NCBI GenBank assembly: GCA_031289815.1
Contig: JAITOS010000018.1
Span: 1-9,023 of the forward strand
Source of the DNA: Peptococcaceae bacterium
GTDB taxonomy: Bacteria > Bacillota > Desulfitobacteriia > Desulfitobacteriales > Desulfitobacteriaceae
Length of the DNA: 9,023 nucleotides
Direction of reading: 5' to 3'
Under the pieces are notes generated by a model that did no database searches, had not been told where the DNA came from, and saw only the letters and a program-made list of their open reading frames with translations. Positions 1-4,322 of this stretch are shown one piece after another. Every line of letters starts with the position of its first letter. Within the stretch, counting starts at the first letter, position 1. The position numbers were made by a program, and so were the translations under genes.

Positions 1-117
1 TCCGTCACGGACACTCGCTTGAATATATAGCTTCGCTTCGGTTTCCAAGCGGATTTTCATTTGCGTTTGATTGTCGAATGGCCGATTGTAACTACAACTG
101 TCCAAATATATCTTCAA
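1..117 (-). CDS. PIN-domain toxin, 5' part only (runs off left edge)
   Basis: The minus strand from 117 downward is open to the window edge and reads MKIYLDSCSYNRPFDNQ when the TTG at 115-117 is taken as the start. The MKIYLD opening, with an acidic residue at position 6, and the NRPFD and RLETEA stretches resemble the N-terminus of a PIN-domain ribonuclease subfamily. PIN toxins are Mg-dependent RNases that cut structured RNA. A purine-rich ribosome binding site (GGGGGGAAGGGA, about 128-139 on the complement) sits at the right distance from the TTG, and the first ATG in the frame (58-60) would remove the conserved N-terminus, so TTG is preferred. It lies 29 bases after the stop of the RelB/DinJ-type antitoxin on the same strand, the usual antitoxin-toxin order. 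Only 39 residues are visible, so the other catalytic acids cannot be checked. Confidence 0.72.
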   Translation of the reverse strand, partial: MKIYLDSCSYNRPFDNQTQMKIRLETEAKLYIQASVRDG

Positions 118-146
118 GGTGGGTATCCCTTCCCCCCTGTTTATTA

Positions 147-473
147 TTATGCGCCGCCCCTTTGCGCTTTCCGTTCAGCGCGGGCCGCCTTGATTTCCGC
201 GTCAATTTCATCTAGGGTCATCCCCGCCGTACCGTTCTGCGCCGAGTTTTGCCATATTCGCTCGGAAGCCGCCAGCGCGTCCCGCATGGCAACGGCTCTG
301 CTCTCGCTATCCGAGAGAGAGATTTCAAACGGGATTTTTTTCTGCCTCACCGCTTGGCGCACAAATACGGTAATTGCGGTGGTAAGGCTCATGCCCATCG
401 CGCTAAAAATCTGATCCGCCTGATCTTTCAGTTCCCGGTCAAGTCTTATGCTTAAATTCGTTGTTTCAGCCAT
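147..473 (-). CDS. RelB/DinJ-family type II antitoxin
   Basis: A 108-residue protein. Residues 4-47 match the ribbon-helix-helix domain of RelB/DinJ antitoxins: a short strand (NLSIRL), then helices with SLTTAITVFVRQAV and the family signature IPFE. The C-terminal part ends in a charged helix (MTLDEIDAEIKAARAERK) that would wrap the toxin. Proteins of this type bind and block a cognate RNase toxin and repress their own promoter as dimers. The ATG at 471-473 is chosen because AAGGAG (483-488, complement) lies 8-9 bases upstream; an in-frame GTG at 480-482 would overlap that site. The expected partner is the PIN protein starting at 117. RelB/DinJ proteins more often pair with RelE/YafQ toxins, so the pairing rests on gene order. 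Confidence 0.88.
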   Translation of the reverse strand: MAETTNLSIRLDRELKDQADQIFSAMGMSLTTAITVFVRQAVRQKKIPFEISLSDSESRAVAMRDALAASERIWQNSAQNGTAGMTLDEIDAEIKAARAERKAQRGGA

Positions 474-500
474 GATAAACACTCCTTCCAGGTCATCTCA

Positions 501-529
501 ATTGTATGATAAAATTCGTGGTAAATCAA
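501..529 (-). promoter_or_regulatory. Sigma-A-type promoter of the RelB/DinJ-PIN module
   Basis: On the minus strand TTGATT (524-529) and TACAAT (501-506) are separated by exactly 17 bases. Transcription would start near 494, giving a leader of about 20 bases before the antitoxin ATG at 473. Confidence 0.7.
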
Positions 530-534
530 GCATA

Positions 535-554
535 TGCACAAATATTATTGTGCA
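535..554. promoter_or_regulatory. Inverted repeat, candidate operator
   Basis: TGCACAA and TTGTGCA form a perfect 7-bp inverted repeat around a 6-base centre. It lies just upstream of the -35 of the minus-strand antitoxin promoter and before the putative start of the plus-strand RNA antitoxin. A ribbon-helix-helix repressor site is a reasonable guess; the sequence shows only the symmetry. Confidence 0.35.
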
Positions 555-577
555 ATGTGAAAACATAAAATTTCCGG

Positions 578-604
578 TTGCGTTTTGGCACGGCTTAGTA
601 TACA
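578..604 (+). promoter_or_regulatory. Weak candidate promoter for the ToxI RNA
   Basis: TATACA at 599-604 is a fair -10 box placed about 33 bases before the first antitoxin repeat. The only -35-like element, TTGCGT at 578-583, has a short 15-base spacer, so the -10 call is better than the -35 call. A type III module needs a promoter in this interval. Confidence 0.3.
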
Positions 605-636
605 CTGAAAGCGTACTTTGCGGTACATGGTTAATG

Positions 637-708
637 CAGGCGATTCGCCGCCTGGAGTGCGAATGATATATTCAGGTGATTCGCTGCCTTGAATGCGAGC
701 TTTAATGC
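637..708 (+). ncRNA. toxI: ToxI-like type III RNA antitoxin, two tandem repeats
   Basis: Two direct repeats with a 36-base period lie just upstream of the ToxN-family gene. Their 26-base cores (637-662 and 673-698) agree at 22 of 26 positions, beginning CAGG(C/T)GATTCGC. In the first copy CAGGCG (637-642) can pair with CGCCTG (649-654), and the intervening ATTCGC (643-648) is the exact complement of GCGAAT (659-664): the interlocked arms of an H-type pseudoknot, the fold known for ToxI RNAs. In the second copy three of the four differences fall in these arms; two turn C:G pairs into G:U pairs. ToxI family RNAs are made as tandem repeats of roughly 35-45 nt, cut by the toxin into single units that inhibit it. 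Exact RNA ends are unknown; a third, degenerate unit may exist toward 709-730. Confidence 0.82.
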
Positions 709-710
709 GG

Positions 711-733
711 AGGGCGGCTTATGCCGTCCCTTT
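711..733 (+). terminator. Short terminator between ToxI and toxN
   Basis: GGGCGGC (712-718) and GCCGTCC (723-729) form a 7-bp stem with one G:U pair and a TTAT loop, followed by only a short T run (731-733). Type III modules carry an imperfect terminator here, so that the RNA antitoxin is made in excess and the toxin by read-through. The weak T tract fits that role. Confidence 0.65.
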
Positions 734-758
734 GCCTATGTTTGGAGATATAACCATC

Positions 759-1247
759 ATGCCGAAACTGAAATTTTACGAAGTGGATGCGGAGTATATC
801 CGATATTTGTCCGCTGTCGATTCAAGAGTGCCGAAGATCGACTATTCCGAATCCGGAAGGCATAACAGATTCCTGTGCGGGATCGTCCTCAGCGTCGGCG
901 GGCATAATTACTTTGCGCCGGTATCCTCGTTCAAAACGCAGCAACGTAGCAACTTTATTATTGAAGACGCCAAGGACAACCCGGTTTCAAGCCTTCGGTT
1001 TTCCTATATGATTCCCGTACCTGACAGTGCGGTATCGCTGAAAGATATTGGTAGTGAAAAGCCGGCGTATAAAAATCTGCTGAACCTCGAACCTCGATAT
1101 ATAAACCGAAACGCGACGGCAGTTTTTACCCGCGCGCGTTACGTTTACCAATTAGCCGTCCAAAAGAAAGATTCCGTCATGGTCAAAAACTGCTGTGATT
1201 TCAAAGCGCTTGAGGACGCCTGCGCCGAATATGAACGCAATAAATGA
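759..1247 (+). CDS. toxN: ToxN/AbiQ-family endoribonuclease toxin (type III)
   Basis: A 162-residue protein, close to the usual 165-180 of the family. Visible hallmarks are KFYEVDAEYIRYL near the N-terminus, the D(S)RVP motif at 21-25, GIVLSVGGHNYFAPVSSFK at 41-59, FSYMIPVP at 81-88 and a C-terminal CDFKALEDACAEY. The SSFK stretch (56-59) corresponds to the Thr-Ser-x-Lys active-site loop of ToxN, where Ser and Lys are needed for RNA cleavage. Such toxins act in the cytoplasm, cutting A-rich RNA and processing their own RNA antitoxin; known members give abortive phage defence and plasmid stability. The ATG at 759-761 is preferred: GGAGA at 744-748 is well placed, homology starts here, and an upstream in-frame start at 693 would lie inside the antitoxin repeat. 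The gene is convergent with the PIN toxin ending at 1300. Confidence 0.92.
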   Translation: MPKLKFYEVDAEYIRYLSAVDSRVPKIDYSESGRHNRFLCGIVLSVGGHNYFAPVSSFKTQQRSNFIIEDAKDNPVSSLRFSYMIPVPDSAVSLKDIGSEKPAYKNLLNLEPRYINRNATAVFTRARYVYQLAVQKKDSVMVKNCCDFKALEDACAEYERNK

Positions 1248-1299
1248 CTAAACTGACATCCATCCAATCCCCCAACGCCCTCTGCCGCCGATGGCATCT

Positions 1300-1683
1300 C
1301 TAGCGGACAAATATGATTGAACCCGGATATTGCCTAATCGTTTCGTCCGCCGTAAGAAACGGCATTCCCTCCGAGATACTCTGCGCCAGCAATAAGCGGT
1401 CGAATGGGTCTTTGTGTAATTGCGGCAGCGAGCCGACAAGCAACGCGTGACGCGCGGTTACAGACAAGTCTTTGTACCCGTTTTCCGACAAACCGTTCAA
1501 CAATATCGTGGGGTCAACACAAAAATCAGCGCGGTTCAGGCTTCGCTTGACGACGACTTCCCAAATGCTTACCGAACTGAAATACAACTCGTTTGCCGGG
1601 TCGGTGATATATCGTTCCGCTGAGGCGGGCAGCAAATCCGCCGCCGCCCACAGTAAAATATGCGTGTCGAGCAACAGTTTCAC
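1300..1683 (-). CDS. vapC: VapC-like PIN-domain ribonuclease toxin
   Basis: A 127-residue PIN-domain protein of typical length. It starts KLLLDTHILLW, with the first acidic residue at Asp6; the second is Glu42 in SIWEVVVK, the third Asp95 in KDPFDRLLLAQ and the fourth Asp113 in LTADE. These four carboxylates make the usual Mg-binding nuclease site, so the toxin looks intact. The start is a GTG at 1681-1683 that overlaps the antitoxin stop by four bases (GTGA), implying translational coupling. The order antitoxin then toxin on one transcript is standard. The DTHxLLW opening is typical of the PIN group partnered by Phd/YefM-type antitoxins. RNA target unknown. Confidence 0.93.
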   Translation of the reverse strand: MKLLLDTHILLWAAADLLPASAERYITDPANELYFSSVSIWEVVVKRSLNRADFCVDPTILLNGLSENGYKDLSVTARHALLVGSLPQLHKDPFDRLLLAQSISEGMPFLTADETIRQYPGSIIFVR

Positions 1684-1919
1684 TCTGAGCCTCCAAACAA
1701 CCCGACGATCTCAGCGGCGCCCATTTGGTCAAAATCGGCAGGAATACTGATTTGGTCGCGCATAAAACCAATACGCGAGCGCGGGTTCGCGGGTTCAAAC
1801 CCTTCCACTCTCGCGATAGGCTTTCCCGCTTTCGCAATGATAAAAGGCTCACCCTTTGCGGCCTTGTCCAGCCAATACGACAATTGCGTTTTTGCTTCGT
1901 GAATATTGATTTGCTGCAT
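1680..1919 (-). CDS. Phd/YefM-family type II antitoxin
   Basis: A 79-residue protein whose first 40 residues match the Phd/YefM fold: INIHEAKTQLSYWLDKAAKGEPFIIAK, followed by AGKPIARVE. This domain dimerises and binds operator DNA, while the C-terminal half, here IGFMRDQISIPADFDQM, folds on the toxin and ends in an acidic tail. Start ATG at 1917-1919, preceded by AAAGGGG on the minus strand at a suitable distance. The stop overlaps the GTG of the PIN toxin. A promoter and a perfect palindrome directly upstream suggest classical autoregulation. Confidence 0.92.
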   Translation of the reverse strand: MQQINIHEAKTQLSYWLDKAAKGEPFIIAKAGKPIARVEGFEPANPRSRIGFMRDQISIPADFDQMGAAEIVGLFGGSE

Positions 1920-1932
1920 ACGGATCCCCTTT

Positions 1933-1965
1933 CGCTAAACTTAGTCTATTAGACTAAGTTTAGCG
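1933..1965. promoter_or_regulatory. Perfect 16-bp palindrome, probable antitoxin operator
   Basis: CGCTAAACTTAGTCTA (1933-1948) and its exact reverse complement (1950-1965) flank a single T at 1949. The right arm covers the -10 box of the antitoxin promoter, so a bound dimer would block transcription. The half-sites contain TAGACTAAG-type sub-repeats. Binding by the adjacent Phd/YefM-type protein is inferred from position. Confidence 0.75.
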
Positions 1966-1985
1966 TGCTTACAAGGAACTGTCAA
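1957..1985 (-). promoter_or_regulatory. Promoter of the Phd-VapC module
   Basis: On the minus strand a perfect -35 TTGACA (1980-1985) is followed after exactly 17 bases by TAAACT (1957-1962), a 4/6 match to the -10 consensus that lies inside the palindrome. The start site would be near 1950, about 30 bases before the ATG. Confidence 0.7.
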
Positions 1986-2323
1986 CCTCTGCCCAAGCCG
2001 GTTCCGTTCGAGATTCCATGCCATTGCCATCCACAATCACAACACACATGGACAGGTGTCCTTGCCCCACTGGAACACCTCTTTCGCCGCTTCTCAGAGA
2101 AATTACCATGCCAGAACCTTGGTTGAATAAAGATCATTTGGCTTCAGCATAGACTGCCTTTAACCGTATATGTTGAAGCCAAACAATCTTTGCGGTCGAT
2201 CCTATTTGATAGACGTTCAAGAGGGCAATACACTTTCTGGAGATGAAAACCGCATTCTGATTTATTTTTCGGCAAAACATGATATACTTAGGTTGAGGTG
2301 TTTGCAGTGTTCAATGCGTCGGA
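1986..2323. other. Gene-poor interval with inverted repeats
   Basis: No convincing coding sequence. Both strands contain only short open frames without recognisable motifs. It holds an imperfect hairpin (AGGTGTCC at 2054-2061 against GGAACACCT at 2072-2080) and a larger inverted repeat at 2129-2191. It separates the toxin-antitoxin cluster from the thiamine operon promoter and could be a junction between accessory and core DNA. Confidence 0.5.
2129..2191. repeat. Imperfect inverted repeat with 23-base arms
   Basis: Arms 2129-2151 and 2169-2191 are inverted copies agreeing at 20 of 23 positions, with the perfect core TTTGGCTTCA / TGAAGCCAAA and a G:U-compatible change beyond it. The 17-base loop is 2152-2168. 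No strong T run follows on either strand, so it is a poor intrinsic terminator. It may be a remnant of a small mobile element or a structured RNA; the sequence does not decide. Confidence 0.6.
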
Positions 2324-2352
2324 TTGACAAACCGGCGTTTGGCTTCTATACT
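2324..2352 (+). promoter_or_regulatory. Strong sigma-A-type promoter of the thiamine operon
   Basis: TTGACA (2324-2329) and TATACT (2347-2352) are separated by exactly 17 bases. The start would be near 2359, some 23 bases before the TPP riboswitch, giving a leader of about 285 bases before thiE. Confidence 0.85.
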
Positions 2353-2381
2353 TTATTATAACAGATCTAACAGAATATTTT

Positions 2382-2460
2382 AGGGGCGCCGAACAAATGG
2401 CTGAGATGGCTTTATCGCCAGACCCTTGAACCTGATGCGGATAATGCCGACGTAGGGAAG
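2382..2460 (+). ncRNA. TPP riboswitch (THI element)
   Basis: The conserved TPP-aptamer blocks appear in order: GGGGCGCC (2383-2390), GGCTGAGATGG (2399-2409), ACCCTTGAACCTGAT (2422-2436), GGATAATGCC (2439-2448) and CGTAGGGAAG (2451-2460). CTGAGA forms the pyrimidine-sensing side and the GGATAATGCC region the pyrophosphate-sensing side. P3 is short (TGGC 2407-2410 with GCCA 2417-2420). P1 looks weak: the bases beside GGGG and GGGAAG pair poorly. The terminator immediately downstream indicates transcriptional control: bound TPP should stop expression of thiESGH. Confidence 0.97.
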
Positions 2461-2473
2461 AGCGTTGTGATAC

Positions 2474-2515
2474 AAGCGGCGATTTATTGGGGTTTTAAAT
2501 AAATCGCCGCTTTTT
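2474..2515 (+). terminator. Riboswitch-controlled intrinsic terminator
   Basis: AAGCGGCGATTTATT (2474-2488) is perfectly complementary to 2498-2512, with a 9-base loop and a T run ending at 2515. It begins 14 bases after the aptamer and lies before any gene, so it works as an attenuator. ATCGCC at 2414-2419 inside the aptamer matches the terminator's 3' arm and could pair with GGCGAT (2478-2483) when TPP is absent, a candidate anti-terminator. Confidence 0.95.
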
Positions 2516-2530
2516 GATCGTATGCCAATA

Positions 2531-2553
2531 CCCCGGCTGAACGCGGGGCTTTT
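2531..2553 (+). terminator. Second, weak hairpin in the leader
   Basis: CCCCG (2531-2535) pairs with CGGGG (2544-2548), followed by CTTTT. The stem is only 5 bp with an 8-base loop, so it may be a back-up attenuator or merely a structured spacer before thiE. Confidence 0.35.
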
Positions 2554-2645
2554 AGGTCGAGGAAGCCGGAGGATCAGCGATCATTGGCGGAGTGAGGATA
2601 AAAGGTCATGGGCGGCGAGAAAGAAAGAGCGGGGGAGACGGGAAC

Positions 2646-3299
2646 ATGAACCAAGCCGATTGGACGCTCTACCTGGTGTCTAACAGCGATCAGATGGATG
2701 AAGACCAATTCCTGCAAAAGATCGAGTGGGCGCTTCAGGCTGGAGTGACGCTGTTGCAGCTGCGGGAAAAAGAAAAGGACGGACGCGCTTTATACGAGCT
2801 GGCCCTGAAGGTCAACGCCATAGCCCGCGCTTACCAGGTACCTTTATTGATCGACGATCGCCTGGACGTCGCGCTGGCGGTCGGCGCGGCGGGGGTTCAT
2901 GTGGGACGGCAGGACATCCCGGTCGCCGTCGCCCGGGGGCTGCTGGGCCCGGATAAGCTCGTGGGAGCGACGGCGAAGACCGTGGAGCAGGCCTTGGCGG
3001 CGCAGGCGGCGGGTGCGGATTATTTAGGCGTTGGCGCGATATACCCGACCACGACGAAGGTCAAGACCGTCCCCACCTCTCCGGCTACCTTAAAGGAGAT
3101 TTGTCAGGCAGTACGGATTCCCGTCATTGCCATCGGCGGCTTAAACCAAGGGAATTTGGGCGTCCTGCGGGATAGCGGCTGTTCCGGTATTGCCGTGGTA
3201 TCGGCGATCATGCAAAGCGCGGATACGGCGGCGGCGGTCAAAGAACTCAAAACCGCGGCGGCAGCGGTGTTGAAGGGAAGAGGGGAAAAGATATGCTGA
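2646..3299 (+). CDS. thiE: Thiamine phosphate synthase
   Basis: A 217-residue TIM-barrel enzyme of normal family length. It joins hydroxymethylpyrimidine diphosphate to thiazole phosphate, giving thiamine phosphate and pyrophosphate in the cytoplasm. Family motifs in order: LLQLREK (36-42), LLIDDRLDVALAVGAAGVHVG with the metal/diphosphate-binding DD (70-71), GATAKT (107-112), GADYLGVGAIYPTTTK (123-138), IAIGGL (161-166) and GIAVVSAI (181-188). At 109 a Thr stands where many homologues have Ser. The ATG at 2646 is chosen because homology begins at WTLYLVSN and a GGGGGAGACGGGA ribosome binding site precedes it; an in-frame ATG at 2592 would add 18 unrelated residues. First gene of the riboswitch-controlled operon; its stop overlaps the thiS start. 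Confidence 0.96.
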   Translation: MNQADWTLYLVSNSDQMDEDQFLQKIEWALQAGVTLLQLREKEKDGRALYELALKVNAIARAYQVPLLIDDRLDVALAVGAAGVHVGRQDIPVAVARGLLGPDKLVGATAKTVEQALAAQAAGADYLGVGAIYPTTTKVKTVPTSPATLKEICQAVRIPVIAIGGLNQGNLGVLRDSGCSGIAVVSAIMQSADTAAAVKELKTAAAAVLKGRGEKIC

Positions 3300-3490
3300 C
3301 GGTGAACGGGACGGAATTGAACTTTTCGGAACAGCAGACCCTTTCTCAGCTTTTAGAGGCGCAGGGGTATGAAGAAAACCGGATTGTGGTGGAGCTGAAC
3401 GCGGCGATCATCCCCAAAGCGGAATATCGGCGGACGATTCTTCAGGATGGGGACGCCGTGGAAGTATTGAATTTTGTGGGCGGCGGCTGA
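3293..3490 (+). CDS. thiS: Sulfur carrier protein ThiS
   Basis: A 65-residue ubiquitin-like protein ending in VGGG. The C-terminal glycine is adenylated and converted to a thiocarboxylate that gives its sulfur to ThiG. Visible family features are the opening MLTVNGTEL, a LSQLLEAQGY helix, VVELNAAIIP and the terminal DAVEVLNFVGGG. The ATG at 3293 overlaps the end of thiE by 7 bases and is preceded by GGAAGAGGGG within thiE, so the two are probably coupled. No activating enzyme (ThiF) is encoded nearby, so it must be elsewhere. Confidence 0.95.
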   Translation: MLTVNGTELNFSEQQTLSQLLEAQGYEENRIVVELNAAIIPKAEYRRTILQDGDAVEVLNFVGGG

Positions 3491-3527
3491 AGAACAGCAA
3501 CAGCAAAGCCGTAGAGGAGCGATCGTC

Positions 3528-4322
3528 ATGAACAATCAACAGGATCCGTGGACGCTGGGCGGGCACGCCTTTACCTCCCGTTTTATCTTAGGCTCCGGCA
3601 AGTATTCCCTGGATTTGATTAAAGCCGCGGTAGAACAGGCTGGGGCGCAAATGATTACTTTAGCGCTGCGCCGCGCCAGTCAGGGCGGCAAGGACAATAT
3701 ATTGGACTATGTGCCGCCGGGCGTTACCCTGCTGCCGAATACTTCAGGCGCCAGGACGGCGGCGGAAGCGGTGCGTATCGCCCGTTTAGCCAGAGAATTG
3801 GGCTGCGGCGATTTTATCAAGATCGAAGTGATCCGCGATGCCAAATACCTTTTGCCGGACAATTATGAGACCGTTAAGGCGACGGAGATTTTGGCGCGGG
3901 AGGGCTTTGTGGTGATGCCCTATATGTATCCGGACTTGAATGCCGCCAGGGATCTCGTAAGCGCCGGGGCCGCCTGCGTCATGCCTTTGGCCGCCCCGAT
4001 CGGCTCGAACCGGGGAATTTGCGCCCGTGATTTCATAGAGATCCTGATCCGGGAGATTGATCTGCCCATCATTGTGGACGCCGGGATCGGCAAGCCGTCG
4101 CAGGCTTGCGAGGTCATGGAAATGGGGGCGGCCGCCGTCATGGTCAACACGGCAATTGCGACCGCGGGGGACGTCCCGGTCATGGCGGCGGCCTTTAAGC
4201 TGGCGATTGAAGCGGGAAGAAGCGCCTATCTGTCGGGTCTGGGCCGGGTATTGGCTAACAGCGCCAGCGCTTCCTCGCCTTTGACCGGATTTTTGCGCGA
4301 GGGAGAGGAGTCAGGGGAATGA
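3528..4322 (+). CDS. thiG: Thiazole synthase
   Basis: A 264-residue (beta/alpha)8 enzyme, close to the usual 255-265. It condenses deoxyxylulose 5-phosphate, dehydroglycine and the sulfur of ThiS thiocarboxylate into the thiazole phosphate. Hallmarks: FILGSGKY (19-26), ITLALRR (43-49), LLPNTSGARTAAEAVR (68-83), IKIEVI with the Schiff-base lysine Lys98, MPLAAPIGSNRGI, IVDAGIGKPSQA, AVMVNTAIA and the end SSPLTGF. The ATG at 3528 follows GAGGAGCG; an earlier in-frame ATG at 3474 lies inside thiS and is rejected. The gap to thiS is 37 bases, and the stop overlaps the thiH start by four bases (ATGA). ThiG normally forms a complex with ThiH. Confidence 0.97.
   Translation: MNNQQDPWTLGGHAFTSRFILGSGKYSLDLIKAAVEQAGAQMITLALRRASQGGKDNILDYVPPGVTLLPNTSGARTAAEAVRIARLARELGCGDFIKIEVIRDAKYLLPDNYETVKATEILAREGFVVMPYMYPDLNAARDLVSAGAACVMPLAAPIGSNRGICARDFIEILIREIDLPIIVDAGIGKPSQACEVMEMGAAAVMVNTAIATAGDVPVMAAAFKLAIEAGRSAYLSGLGRVLANSASASSPLTGFLREGEESGE

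Noticed and set aside
637..708. Two repeats with a 36-base period resembling a minimal CRISPR array
   Set aside because: The 26-base cores are separated by only 10 bases, too short for a spacer, the copies differ, no cas gene is near, and a ToxN toxin follows, so a ToxI antitoxin explains it.
693..758. N-terminal extension of the ToxN gene starting at ATG 693
   Set aside because: It overlaps the second RNA repeat and terminator, lacks family similarity, and the ATG at 759 has a proper ribosome binding site.
2054..2080. Imperfect hairpin AGGTGTCC/GGAACACCT as a terminator
   Set aside because: A bulged 8-bp stem with a 10-base loop and no T run, and no gene upstream on the plus strand that needs it.
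1969..2109. Minus-strand frame of 46 residues
   Set aside because: No recognised motif, weak ribosome binding site, and it covers the promoter of the Phd-VapC module; possibly a gene remnant but not supportable.
2271..2289. Extended -10-like TGATATACT upstream of the main thi promoter
   Set aside because: No adequate -35 at 16-18 bases, and a near-consensus promoter lies about 60 bases downstream.
2170..2361. Plus-strand frame of 63 residues
   Set aside because: It starts in the inverted repeat and runs through the thi promoter; no ribosome binding site and no known domain.
2608..2649. Possible 13-residue leader peptide overlapping the thiE start by ATGA
   Set aside because: Regulation is explained by the riboswitch, the peptide has no characteristic composition, and such short frames occur by chance.
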